From contig NZ_JAFW01000001.1 in NCBI RefSeq assembly GCF_000526335.1, forward strand, positions 4,836,001-4,900,000: a DNA stretch of 64,000 nt, written 5' to 3'. Under the pieces are notes generated by a model. The model was not told the DNA's origin. It did no database searches and saw nothing but the letters and a program-made list of their open reading frames with translations. A program made the position numbers and the translations under genes. Source of the stretch: Arthrobacter sp. 31Y. Its GTDB lineage: Bacteria; Actinomycetota; Actinomycetes; Actinomycetales; Micrococcaceae. Below are positions 1-8,241 of the stretch, piece after piece. Numbering within the stretch: the stretch's first letter is position 1; each line of letters begins with the position of its first letter.

Positions 1-1864
1 ATGAAGGGTTTTCGGTTTGGAGCAGCAGGCGGTATGCCTCATCCAGGTGGCCTGTGTCCGTCAGCGCATCGGTGACAAAGGGTGTCCCCGCAAAGCCGGT
101 GGAGATCCGGAAGCCTGACTTTGCCACCAGTTCCGCCAGCCGGTCACCGGCAAAATCACGGTCAGCGTCGCCGAGGATTCCGAACACGATAGCCAGCGCA
201 TAGACAGTAGTGCAGTCGCTAAGGATGACCCCGTCCGACACATAGTGCTCCGTGAAAGAGGTTCGGAGCGCACCTGCCATGTCGCCAAACTCGGCGGCGG
301 CGGCATCATCGCCCAGGACGGCTGCTGCGGAGGTCACCAATGATGCGGTCCGGAACGCGCACAGGGTAGCCACCACGTGTTTGTTGGCCTTGGCAGCCCA
401 GGGCTGGTCCGGGGCGGCGTCGGGATCAAGCCAGTCACCAAACTGGAAGCCGGTGTCCCACAAACCGTTGGGGGAGAGCTTGCTCCGAAGCCGCCGGGCG
501 TGCCCGGTCATGGAGTCGAACTGTTCCTCCAGCACACGCTTGTCCCCATAGGCAGTCCAGAGAGCCCACGGAACCCACACCGCGGCATCGCTCCACACCG
601 CTGCTGTATCCGGGGCGCCAAACTCGGCAGGCTGTTCGATGTACTTCAGGACGTTAGGGACCACGAAGGGCACCAAATCGTTGTCATGCTTTTGCTCCAG
701 CGCCAGGTCCCGCAGCCAATCCCTCAAAAAGTCGCGGCTGTCGAACAAGTACGCCGCGCTGGGCGCGAAGGCCGAAAGATCACCGGTCCAGCCCAGGCGT
801 TCGTCGCGCTGAGGGCAGTCGGTGGGCACGTCCACAAAGTTGCCCCTCATGCCCCAGACTGCGTTCTGGTGAAGGCGGTTGAGCAGCGGATCGGAGGAAG
901 AGAAGTGACCGATCCGCTTCATGTCAGAGCTGATAACGACGGCGGTCAGGCCGCCTTGGTCGCGGAGCGCGTCGATGCCGCCGGGCCATCCTTCAACTTC
1001 GGCGTAGCGGAAACCATGAAAGGTCAGGGTCGGCTCAAAGACGTCTTTTCCGCCTGACAACGTGAAGCGGTCTGTCGCTTCCGCCGAACGCAGCGGCCGG
1101 GTGCCCAGTTCGTCATCTTCCAGCACCTCCGCGTGGCGGATCGTCACCACATCACCTGCAGCGCCGGTCACCGATGCCTGGACCCAACCCACCAGGTTCT
1201 GGCCAAAGTCCACCAAGACCTTCCCCTCAGGCGACGTCCACACCTTCACCGGCTGCAGCTCCATTTGGCGGCGAACCGGAGGGCCGATGTAGGGCTCAAG
1301 GCGGCTGAGGTCGTCGTCGAGCGTGTGCACAGCGGACCACGCACCCGAGGTGAAACCTGGCGCCAGCCACGCGTCGTCGGAACGCCGGGCGTCAATGGAC
1401 TGGCCATCGTAGAGGTCGTTGGCAGTAGTGGCCGATGGGCCGGCGCTCCACGAGTCATCAGTGCCGATGATTTGCTGGTGTCCGTCGGAAAAGAGGACGC
1501 GGAGCTCCGCGAACGCGCCGAGTTCCTGACCGTAGTACTTGGACCCGCCGGACCACGCCAGCCGCCCCCGGTACCAGCCGTTCCCCAGCGCCAGCCCAAT
1601 GACCGTCGTCGTGCCGACCTTATCGGTAACGTCGAGCTCGCTGTACCTGACGCGCCACTCGTAACTCGACCAGCCGGGCGTCAGAAGGTCCTCAGAGGCA
1701 CGTTGGCCGTTGACCCATGCCTCCACCACTCCGAGTGCGGAGAGGAACAATGTGGCGGACTCAACGTCGCCGTGGCCTTCGTCAAGAACGAATTCGCCAC
1801 GGAGCAGTGGCGCTCCGTCGAACTCCGTGTCAGGGGCGATCATGCGGGCATGCCAGGTAGTCAT
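1..1864 (-). CDS. Alpha-L-rhamnosidase, GH78 (3' end outside window)
   Basis: Hydrolyses terminal alpha-L-rhamnose from plant glycosides or rhamnosylated glycans. The frame is open from ATG at 1864 to the window edge (about 621 codons; GH78 proteins are usually 850-1100 aa, so the C-terminal part is missing). Residues 349-362 read DCPQRDERLGWTGD, the hallmark GH78 catalytic-region motif containing acidic catalytic residues. The N-terminal 300 residues look like the usual beta-sandwich modules (VEAWVNGQ, LGNGWYRG). The start was chosen because GGAG lies 8 nt upstream. No signal peptide is visible, so it is probably cytoplasmic and acts on imported substrate. It lies 51 bp behind the GH1 gene and downstream of an MFS transporter on the same strand, suggesting one transcript. 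Confidence 0.93.
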   Translation of the reverse strand, partial: MTTWHARMIAPDTEFDGAPLLRGEFVLDEGHGDVESATLFLSALGVVEAWVNGQRASEDLLTPGWSSYEWRVRYSELDVTDKVGTTTVIGLALGNGWYRGRLAWSGGSKYYGQELGAFAELRVLFSDGHQQIIGTDDSWSAGPSATTANDLYDGQSIDARRSDDAWLAPGFTSGAWSAVHTLDDDLSRLEPYIGPPVRRQMELQPVKVWTSPEGKVLVDFGQNLVGWVQASVTGAAGDVVTIRHAEVLEDDELGTRPLRSAEATDRFTLSGGKDVFEPTLTFHGFRYAEVEGWPGGIDALRDQGGLTAVVISSDMKRIGHFSSSDPLLNRLHQNAVWGMRGNFVDVPTDCPQRDERLGWTGDLSAFAPSAAYLFDSRDFLRDWLRDLALEQKHDNDLVPFVVPNVLKYIEQPAEFGAPDTAAVWSDAAVWVPWALWTAYGDKRVLEEQFDSMTGHARRLRSKLSPNGLWDTGFQFGDWLDPDAAPDQPWAAKANKHVVATLCAFRTASLVTSAAAVLGDDAAAAEFGDMAGALRTSFTEHYVSDGVILSDCTTVYALAIVFGILGDADRDFAGDRLAELVAKSGFRISTGFAGTPFVTDALTDTGHLDEAYRLLLQTENPS

Positions 1865-1915
1865 CAGATGGTCTCCAGTTTCAGGGCGTGGGAGGGCATA
1901 CTCAGGCGCTCGCTG

Positions 1916-3205
1916 CTAGGCGGGCTGTTTGACGAGGGCAGCGGACTCGGCGACGTCGAGCGACGCACCGTTGTTCTGTGCGACCCCACCCAGCCAAGAG
2001 GCGCTGGGCTTGGGCGTACGCTCCTGCGTGGTCCGGTCCACTGCGATCAGGCCGAACTTGGGGACGTAGCCGAACACCCACTCGAAGTTATCGAATGCTG
2101 TCCAAGCGATGTAGCCCCGAACATCGATGCCGTCAGCCAAGCATGATGCGACGCCGGAAACTGCTGTCCGAAGGTAGTCCAAGCGCTGGGTGTCGTCCTC
2201 GGTTGCCAGGCCGTTCTCCGTGACGATCACAGGGATCTGCGCAACCCGCGCAGCCTCGCGGATGGTCGCTTCCAGGCCCTCAGGGTAGATCTCCTCACCC
2301 ATCTGATTGGTGGGGACGCCGTCCTCGGCGTGGACAAGGCCATCGGCTCCAAACACGGTACGGCCGTAGGTCTGGATGCCCACAAAATCATCTCCACGTG
2401 AAGCTTCCAGGAAGCGCTCGTTAACTTCGCGGCGGATACGCTCTGCGTTGGCTTCCCCGCCAGCTGCGGCATGAATGTCCGTGTTGGCCAACGTCCAGCC
2501 CACCATGAGTTCGGGGTAGCGGGCCTTGATGGCATCGCGCCCGGCACGGTGCGCTGCGAGCTTCACATCGAAGCCTGCCTCGGAGACGGTGAATTGGAAC
2601 GGGGCCACCTTCGCTGCCTCAATGTTGAGCCGCTCCGCGGCGGCCGCCCAGATCGGTACCTGGCCGCGGCTCTCGGCAGGACCGCCACCGATGCCGATTT
2701 CCTTCAGCAGCCACGGGAGGTTCGGTTCATTGAGCGTGCAGGCAACGCCGATCAGCTCGCCGAGGTGCTCGGTAACACGCTCGCAGTAGCGCGCGAAGCG
2801 TTCCGGGGTGCCCGCGTCTTCCCAGCCGCCGGCGGCGAGCAGCCACAGGGGCGAGGTGAAGTGATGGAACGTGACCACCGGCGTCAAGCCATGCTCGTGG
2901 CAGGCCTCCAGGACGCGGCGGTAGTGGTTCAGTGCCGCCGTCGAGAACTGTCCTTCTTCGGGTTCGATGCGTGCCCATTCCAGGGAGAAACGGTAGGTGG
3001 TGAATCCCAGGCTCGCGATGAGTGCCACGTCCTCGCGGTAGCGGTGGTAATGGTCGATCGCGTCGCCGGAAGGCTCAGCGAAAATGGTGCCGGGCAGTTG
3101 CTCCAGGAACCACGTGTCGCTGTTGACGTTGTTCCCTTCAACCTGGTGGGCTGCGGTGGCTACTCCCCAGAGGAAGCCATCAGGGAAGGACTGGGAGGTG
3201 GTCAT
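1916..3205 (-). CDS. Beta-glucosidase-like glycoside hydrolase, GH1
   Basis: Retaining beta-glycosidase of family GH1 (429 aa, slightly short for the family). The acid/base glutamate is E160 in TLNEPN and the nucleophile is E330 in VTENG; the N-terminal FPDGFLWGVATAAHQVEG and C-terminal FDNFEW motifs are also typical. An in-frame extension to 3325 exists, but the ATG at 3205 is preceded by AAAGGAA at good spacing and begins the conserved domain. No secretion signal is seen. The order transporter - GH1 - GH78 suggests stepwise breakdown of rhamnosyl-glucosides such as rutinose- or neohesperidose-containing flavonoids. The exact substrate is inference, since GH1 also covers galactosides and others. 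Confidence 0.93.
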   Translation of the reverse strand: MTTSQSFPDGFLWGVATAAHQVEGNNVNSDTWFLEQLPGTIFAEPSGDAIDHYHRYREDVALIASLGFTTYRFSLEWARIEPEEGQFSTAALNHYRRVLEACHEHGLTPVVTFHHFTSPLWLLAAGGWEDAGTPERFARYCERVTEHLGELIGVACTLNEPNLPWLLKEIGIGGGPAESRGQVPIWAAAAERLNIEAAKVAPFQFTVSEAGFDVKLAAHRAGRDAIKARYPELMVGWTLANTDIHAAAGGEANAERIRREVNERFLEASRGDDFVGIQTYGRTVFGADGLVHAEDGVPTNQMGEEIYPEGLEATIREAARVAQIPVIVTENGLATEDDTQRLDYLRTAVSGVASCLADGIDVRGYIAWTAFDNFEWVFGYVPKFGLIAVDRTTQERTPKPSASWLGGVAQNNGASLDVAESAALVKQPA

Positions 3206-3260
3206 GTAAGTTCCTTTACGAGTCTGTGGATCTGTGAGGCAGCGGATAGGCAGTCCGCTT

Positions 3261-4595
3261 CTAGCGGACACCCTTGATGAAGGTGACGGTGATGCTGCCC
3301 ATGGCGCACAGCGCAGCGGCCGCAAACCAGAGGAAGCCGTAGTTGTGGCCGCTGCCGATTGCGAGGATCGCCGGGGCAGCGGCTGGGACGATGATGTTCG
3401 GAATGCTCAGGGCGAGGCTGAACACTGCCATGTCCTTGCCGGTGTCCCGGGCGTCGGGGAGGACAGCGGCGCAAAGGGCCAGATCGACGGTGAGGTACAT
3501 TGCCTGACCCATGGCGAAGACGATCCAGGCCACCACGAACTGCTCGAAGGACGTTGCCGTGGCGCCGATGACCAGGGCGGTGGCCATGAGAAGCGCCGCG
3601 CCAATCACGAACGGCTTGCGCCGGCCCATCTTGTCGGAGAGCCACCCTGATGCGGTAAAGAACAGGATGCTGACAGGGGCGGAGATCAAGGTGAGCAGGC
3701 CGGCGCTCTTCCCGGCTTCGGCGATCGGCATGCCCAGCCCGTCCATCAGGAAGAAGATGAAGTAGGCAAAGAGCGCCGTCATCGCAATGCCGGCCAGGAA
3801 TCGTGAAACCCAGGCCCACGCGAAGTTGGGGTGCTTGCGCGGATCAACGAGGAAAGATTTGGCCAAGCCCTTGAGGTCAAGCGGAGGCAGCTCGGCACGT
3901 GTCTTCGCCGGATCCTTGTAGAGGACCAACAGTGGAATGCTGCAGACGAGAGCCAGCAAAACGGGAACGCACATCATGAGCAGCGGCGCGTCCACCAGCC
4001 AAGCGGCAAGGTAGGACCCTGCGGACATTGCCAGCGCACCGGCCATGCCCATGGCGCCCATGACCCGGGCGCGCTTGTTGTCCGGAAGGGCCTCAATGGG
4101 AATGACTGCGTAGGCGTTGAACGCAGCTTGCGCCGACACCAGGGCAACAACGTAGGCCGCGACAATGACCGGCGTCGACGGCACGGTACCTATGACGGCG
4201 GCGGCAAGCAGCGCCGGGACCAGCCCGCCAATGATCCATGGTCGACGGCGGCCGAACCGGCCCGCTGTGCGGTCGGACAGGGCGCCGGTGAGTGGGATCG
4301 TGACCAGCAGGAGAAGCGAGCTGATGGAAACGGCCATGCCGTAGCTAGTCTCTTTGCTTGTCGGATCAACCGCGGCAAGTCGCAGCGAGAGGGCTGTGCC
4401 CAAAGTCAGGCTCATGATGTACATGCCCAACGCGGCGATGAGGACCAACGCCATGGTCCTTTTGATGGACACCGGCTGCTTCGGTGCAGTGCCCGACGGC
4501 GATGTGGCGGCTGTTGCGCCACGTGCTGCTTGCTCGGCAGGTTCCATGACCTGGGACGGGGCTGTTTCCATAATCTGCACTGTGGGGTCACCCAT
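3261..4595 (-). CDS. MFS sugar/glycoside transporter
   Basis: Polytopic membrane protein (444 aa, about 12 hydrophobic segments) of the major facilitator superfamily. The motif-A-like loop GALSDRTAGRFGRRRPW between TM2 and TM3 and its repeat SGWLSDKMGRRKP in the second half are clear, and the first resembles the GPH/sucrose-type porters. The start at 4595 has a strong AAAGGAGG 6 nt upstream; an upstream in-frame start at 4625 is less likely. It is the first gene of the GH1/GH78 transcript (56 bp before GH1) and probably brings the glycoside in intact. It faces a TetR gene across a 189-bp shared promoter region. Confidence 0.88.
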   Translation of the reverse strand: MGDPTVQIMETAPSQVMEPAEQAARGATAATSPSGTAPKQPVSIKRTMALVLIAALGMYIMSLTLGTALSLRLAAVDPTSKETSYGMAVSISSLLLLVTIPLTGALSDRTAGRFGRRRPWIIGGLVPALLAAAVIGTVPSTPVIVAAYVVALVSAQAAFNAYAVIPIEALPDNKRARVMGAMGMAGALAMSAGSYLAAWLVDAPLLMMCVPVLLALVCSIPLLVLYKDPAKTRAELPPLDLKGLAKSFLVDPRKHPNFAWAWVSRFLAGIAMTALFAYFIFFLMDGLGMPIAEAGKSAGLLTLISAPVSILFFTASGWLSDKMGRRKPFVIGAALLMATALVIGATATSFEQFVVAWIVFAMGQAMYLTVDLALCAAVLPDARDTGKDMAVFSLALSIPNIIVPAAAPAILAIGSGHNYGFLWFAAAALCAMGSITVTFIKGVR

Positions 4596-4703
4596 GAAAA
4601 TCCTCCTTTGGACCTGAGCCACCATTGGCTCTTCGTGACCGGTGATGCGGGCCGTTGACAGACGGGCCCGTGATGTCTTCCTGCAACGTTAACTAAACAT
4701 TGA

Positions 4704-4745
4704 CCACATTGGAATACTTTCGAACAGATTTCTTTACCAAAGTGG
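4704..4745. promoter_or_regulatory. Candidate TetR operator between MFS and TetR genes
   Basis: Arms CCACATTGG (4704-4712) and CCAAAGTGG (4737-4745) form an inverted repeat with one mismatch, separated by 24 nt of AT-rich DNA. It sits centrally in the divergent promoter region, where the TetR protein would be expected to act on both its own gene and the glycoside genes. The wide spacer is unusual for a single TetR dimer site, so this may be two half-sites or coincidence. Confidence 0.35.
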
Positions 4746-4784
4746 AAAAGAAACTTGATAGCCTCATGCGGAGGAGGTCTACAT

Positions 4785-5396
4785 ATGGATCAGGAAACCC
4801 GCGCACCCGGCCGCACGGGGAAGCGCGCCCCCTACGCGAACGGTGCAAAGAAGCGCGCTGAATTGGTGGAGGCAGCCTTCCAGGTGTTCGCCGAAAAGGG
4901 GTATCTGGGCTTGTCCATCCGCCAGATCGCCGAAGCTGTCGGCACCAGCCACACTGCCCTTCTCCACCACTTCGGTAGCAAGGAAGCACTACTGGAGGCT
5001 GTGCTGGTCCTCCGCGAAGAACGCGAAGGCCCTTGGCGCCAGGAGCTCATCAGCGAGCAGGGGCTCCTCGAAACGGTGCCGGCAGTCATGAGGCACAACG
5101 CCGGGATCCGCGGAGTGATCCACCTCGACGCAACACTGAGGGCCGAAGCCATCAGCCCCGATCATCCGGCCCACAGTTTCCTCCTCCGGCGCAATCAGGA
5201 CTTTGTGGATTCAGTCCAGTCAGAACTCGAGCGGGAACTCGCCGCCGGACGCCTCAGGGAGGGTTTCCCGCCGTCGGTTCTGGCACGGCAAATCACAGCC
5301 CTCGTTGACGGCATCCAGCTGAGCTGGCTCTACGACGAGTCGGTGGACATGGCCGAGCATCTCCAAGGGTTCATGGACCTGATCAGAAAGCATTAG
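4785..5396 (+). CDS. TetR/AcrR family transcriptional regulator
   Basis: One-component repressor (203 aa). The N-terminal helix-turn-helix around residues 20-65 is typical (AAFQVFAEKGYLGLSIRQIA, then TSHTALLHHFGSKEALLEAV); the C-terminal all-helical part would bind the ligand. ATG 4785 was chosen over an upstream in-frame ATG at 4755 because GGAGGAGG lies at ideal spacing. Divergent from the MFS-GH1-GH78 genes, so it most likely controls them in response to a glycoside, the released sugar or an aglycone. This is inferred from position only. Confidence 0.9.
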   Translation: MDQETRAPGRTGKRAPYANGAKKRAELVEAAFQVFAEKGYLGLSIRQIAEAVGTSHTALLHHFGSKEALLEAVLVLREEREGPWRQELISEQGLLETVPAVMRHNAGIRGVIHLDATLRAEAISPDHPAHSFLLRRNQDFVDSVQSELERELAAGRLREGFPPSVLARQITALVDGIQLSWLYDESVDMAEHLQGFMDLIRKH

Positions 5397-5449
5397 TTTC
5401 AGCTTTCAAGTCGTGGCGATGCCCGGCTCCCAGGAGGAGAATGCGGTTC

Positions 5450-5836
5450 ATGGGTGAACAAAACGTCAATGAAAACGTGGTCAAGCAACTCATCGACTGC
5501 ATTAATGATCGCCATATAGAGGTCATGGACGAGTTGTTCCACGACGACGCCGTGATGCACTGGCCGCAATCCGGAGAAGTGGTGCGCGGCGCCGAGAACC
5601 GCAGAGGCATCTACAACGCCTTCCCTAAGCTGCCCACCATTACGCCCCGACGCCTACTCAGCAGTGGAGACCTGGTGGTAGCCGAGGCGCTGTTGGACTA
5701 CGACGGACCCACGTTTGAAACAGTCTTCATCTTCGAATTCCGCGACGGCAAAATTGCCAGGGAAACGGCCTACTGGAGTGAGGGCTTCGAGGCCCCCGAA
5801 TGGCGCTCCCAGTGGGTAGAGATCAGCAACACCTAG
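5450..5836 (+). CDS. SnoaL-like / NTF2-fold protein
   Basis: Small cone-shaped alpha+beta protein (128 aa) of the NTF2-like superfamily, recognisable from the pattern VVKQLIDCINDRHIEVMDELFHDDAV at the start and a closing beta-sheet with FEFRDGKIARETAYW. Members include polyketide cyclases, ketosteroid isomerase relatives and many uncharacterised ligand-binding proteins; no specific activity can be assigned. Two ATGs are possible: 5441 sits only 3 nt from AGGAGG, whereas 5450 is 10-12 nt away, which is why 5450 is given. It follows the TetR gene by 53 bp on the same strand and ends with a tail-to-tail overlap with the ArfB gene. Confidence 0.82.
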   Translation: MGEQNVNENVVKQLIDCINDRHIEVMDELFHDDAVMHWPQSGEVVRGAENRRGIYNAFPKLPTITPRRLLSSGDLVVAEALLDYDGPTFETVFIFEFRDGKIARETAYWSEGFEAPEWRSQWVEISNT

Positions 5837-6252
5837 TCGGCGGCAGGTCGCCGTCGTTGTTGCTTGGTGGCCGACCTGAGCTCTTTTGCTGCCCGGTGGC
5901 GGCGGGCCGAACCGCGCGTCGGCTTTGAGGCGCGACGGACGGTTTCCGGAACGAGGCCAGCCCTGATGAGTTCAGCGAGCTTGGCCATGGCGATCTCGCG
6001 ATTGCGCAGCTGGGAACGCTCCTCCGAGGCTGTCACAGTGATGGCGCCACCGACGAGTTTTCGTCCCAGCCGCCCGAGCAACATCTGCCGCTGCTCCTCT
6101 GTCAGGGTTGCGGATCCGGCAACATTGAACGTTAGTTCAGCCCGGCTGTCCGTGGTGTTGACGTGTTGACCGCCCGGTCCGGACGAGCGGGAGAATCGCC
6201 AGCTGAGCTCCGAGGCGGGGATAGTCAGCGAAGGTGGGATTTCCAAGTCCAT
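5833..6252 (-). CDS. arfB: Alternative ribosome-rescue factor, ArfB/YaeJ-type peptidyl-tRNA hydrolase
   Basis: Releases peptide from ribosomes stalled on mRNA lacking a stop codon. The 139-aa length matches ArfB rather than a full class-I release factor. The GGQ catalytic motif is at residues 27-29 within SSGPGGQHVN, and the C-terminus is a basic tail (RRHRAAKELRSATKQQRRR) of the kind that enters the empty mRNA channel. No codon-recognition domain is present. The gene overlaps the end of the SnoaL-like gene by 4 bp and is divergent from the iron-uptake operon. Confidence 0.93.
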   Translation of the reverse strand: MDLEIPPSLTIPASELSWRFSRSSGPGGQHVNTTDSRAELTFNVAGSATLTEEQRQMLLGRLGRKLVGGAITVTASEERSQLRNREIAMAKLAELIRAGLVPETVRRASKPTRGSARRHRAAKELRSATKQQRRRPAAD

Positions 6253-6325
6253 GCATCAAGCCTTGCATGCCTCTGGGGCCCACGCGGGCAGGCTGGCAAT
6301 GACATTCTCCGACACGTTTTAGAAA

Positions 6326-6344
6326 TTAGGTAAGCCTAAGCTAA
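6326..6344. promoter_or_regulatory. IdeR/DtxR-type iron box
   Basis: The 19 bases starting TTAGGTAAGC match the DtxR/IdeR consensus TWAGGTTAGSCTAACCTWA at 17 of 19 positions (differences at positions 7 and 15). It ends only 11 nt before the GTG start of the siderophore ABC ATPase, so it must cover the promoter. Binding of Fe2+-loaded IdeR/DtxR would repress the operon when iron is plentiful. Confidence 0.8.
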
Positions 6345-6355
6345 TCTTTCATTTT

Positions 6356-7180
6356 GTGATTGAACTGAGTGAACTCTCCGGGCTCGAGGCCACAGATCTG
6401 GTCCTCCGCTATGGGGACAGGGACGTGGTCCATGGAGCGGGGCTCCGCTTGGAGCCAGGGCGCATCGTTGCGTTGGTGGGCCCGAATGGCAGCGGCAAGT
6501 CAACCCTGCTTCGCGCACTGGCGCGCTTGCACGAGGCGTCTTCCGGAACCGTTACGGTCAAACCTGCCAACGGCGAAGCCTCAGATGCCCTGATGATGAA
6601 GCGCAGCGACTTCGCCCGGCACGTGACCTTGCTCTCGCAGAGCAGGCCGGTGCCGCACGGCCTCAGCGTTCGCGATGTGGTGGAATTCGGGCGCCACCCC
6701 TACCGCGGACGGTGGCGTGCTGCCGACCCCGAAGGGCCCGCCGCCGTCGACCGCGCCATGGAGTTGACTGGTGTGGCCGAACTCGCCGGCCGGGGTGTTC
6801 ACGAGCTTTCGGGTGGACAACTCCAGCGGGTGTGGCTGGCCAGCTGCCTGGCCCAGGACACGTCGGTCCTGTTGCTTGATGAGCCAACCAACCACTTGGA
6901 CCTCCGCTACAAGGTGGAGATCTTCGACCTCGTGTACGACCTCGCCCGCATTCACGGTGTAGCGATTGGCGTGGTTCTGCACGACCTCGATGAGGCAGCC
7001 GCACTGGCCGATCATGTGGTGGTTCTCTCCGAAGGCCGAATTGCTGCAGCTGGTCCCGCTCATGAAGCACTGGATGCGGCCCTTCTCAGTGACGTCTACT
7101 CAATTCCAATCGTTACCCACACTGATCCGCTGACCGGCAGGCTGCGCACCCGCGCGGTGGGTCGGCACAGCGACAGCTGA
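6356..7180 (+). CDS. Iron-siderophore ABC transporter ATP-binding protein
   Basis: FecE/FhuC-type ATPase (274 aa) energising siderophore import. Visible motifs in order: Walker A GPNGSGKST, Q-loop LLSQSRPVPH, signature LSGGQLQRVWLA, Walker B VLLLDEPTNHLDL and switch histidine VLHDLDEA. The start is GTG at 6356; there is no Shine-Dalgarno between the iron box and the start, which suggests a leaderless or nearly leaderless mRNA. It is followed 43 bp later by the binding lipoprotein and then the permease, a complete importer. Regulation by iron is inferred from the box at 6326. Confidence 0.93.
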   Translation: MIELSELSGLEATDLVLRYGDRDVVHGAGLRLEPGRIVALVGPNGSGKSTLLRALARLHEASSGTVTVKPANGEASDALMMKRSDFARHVTLLSQSRPVPHGLSVRDVVEFGRHPYRGRWRAADPEGPAAVDRAMELTGVAELAGRGVHELSGGQLQRVWLASCLAQDTSVLLLDEPTNHLDLRYKVEIFDLVYDLARIHGVAIGVVLHDLDEAAALADHVVVLSEGRIAAAGPAHEALDAALLSDVYSIPIVTHTDPLTGRLRTRAVGRHSDS

Positions 7181-7223
7181 AAACCCCGCAAAGACGTAAG
7201 ACCCCAACACGAAAGGGACCCCT

Positions 7224-8204
7224 GTGTCCATGAAGATCCACAAAGCACTGGCCGCCACCGCTGCCTTGGCAGTCCTGCTCACCGGCTGCGGTACCACTGA
7301 AGGCCCCGCGAGCTCGGCTTCGAACAGTGCCGGCGCCGGCGAAGCGATCACTGTGACCGATGCCCGCGGCACCGAGGTTAAGCTCGACGGCCCCGCCAAG
7401 CGCGTGGTCGGCACGGAATGGAACGTGGTGGAGAACCTGACCACCCTCGGCGTCATGCCGGTGGGCGTCGCCGACGTCAAGGGCTACAGCGCCTGGGTTA
7501 CGGCCGGCAAACTGGACAGCACCCCCACGGACATCGGAACCCGCAACGAACCGAGCTTCGACACCATTGCCTCCCTCGATCCTGACCTGATCGTAGCCAC
7601 CACAGACCTCGCCGAGCCCGTCATCAAGCAGCTCGAAGAGTTGGCTCCCGTGGTTGTGGTGAAGTCCGCCGATGGCAGCCGCCAGATTGCGCAGGCCGAG
7701 GACAACCTGAAGCTCGTCGCCAAGGCAACCGGCACGGAGAAGAAGGCTGATGAGGCCATTGCGGCATTCGATGCCGCCGTTACCAAGGGTAAAGCTGACC
7801 TTGAGAAGGCCGGCCTCGGCGGATCCCGCGTGGCTTTCGCTGATGGCTGGGTTGCTGACGGCAAGGTCTCCATCCGCCCGTTCACCAAGGGTTCCCTGCT
7901 CGCCGATATCAATACTGAACTGGGCCTCGTAAACCCGTGGACGGTTGAAGGCGATCCGGCTTACGGGCTGGGCTCCACCGACGTCGAAGGCCTGACCGCT
8001 GTCAACGCGGAGCACTTCGTTTACATCACCAACAGCGCCGATGGCGATTTCACCGAGCAGTTGACCGACAACGCCGTCTGGAAGTCTCTTCCCTTCGTCT
8101 CAGCCGGCAAGGTGCACCGCCTTTCTGACGGCATCTGGATGTTCGGCGGCCCTGCCTCGATGACCCAGTACGTCGACGCAATCGTCGCGTCCCTGACCAA
8201 GTAG
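7224..8204 (+). CDS. Iron-siderophore-binding lipoprotein (FecB/FepB family)
   Basis: Extracytoplasmic substrate-binding protein (326 aa) anchored to the membrane. It begins with a short positive stretch and hydrophobic helix ending in the lipobox LLTGC, then a flexible GPASSASNSAG linker and a Peripla_BP_2 fold with VVGTEWNVVENLTTLGV and SFDTIASLDPDLIV segments. GTG 7224 is used because AAAGGG lies 6 nt upstream; an in-frame ATG at 7230 is the alternative. It lies between its ATPase and permease genes. The specific siderophore cannot be told from sequence. Confidence 0.92.
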   Translation: MSMKIHKALAATAALAVLLTGCGTTEGPASSASNSAGAGEAITVTDARGTEVKLDGPAKRVVGTEWNVVENLTTLGVMPVGVADVKGYSAWVTAGKLDSTPTDIGTRNEPSFDTIASLDPDLIVATTDLAEPVIKQLEELAPVVVVKSADGSRQIAQAEDNLKLVAKATGTEKKADEAIAAFDAAVTKGKADLEKAGLGGSRVAFADGWVADGKVSIRPFTKGSLLADINTELGLVNPWTVEGDPAYGLGSTDVEGLTAVNAEHFVYITNSADGDFTEQLTDNAVWKSLPFVSAGKVHRLSDGIWMFGGPASMTQYVDAIVASLTK

Positions 8205-8241
8205 TCCCACCCGCATGACCGACACTGTGAAGAGGCCCGCC

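Noticed and set aside
1133..2146. 337-codon plus-strand open frame across GH78/GH1
   Set aside because: It is antisense to two clear glycoside hydrolases with intact catalytic motifs, spans their junction and has no family features; long antisense frames are common at this GC content.
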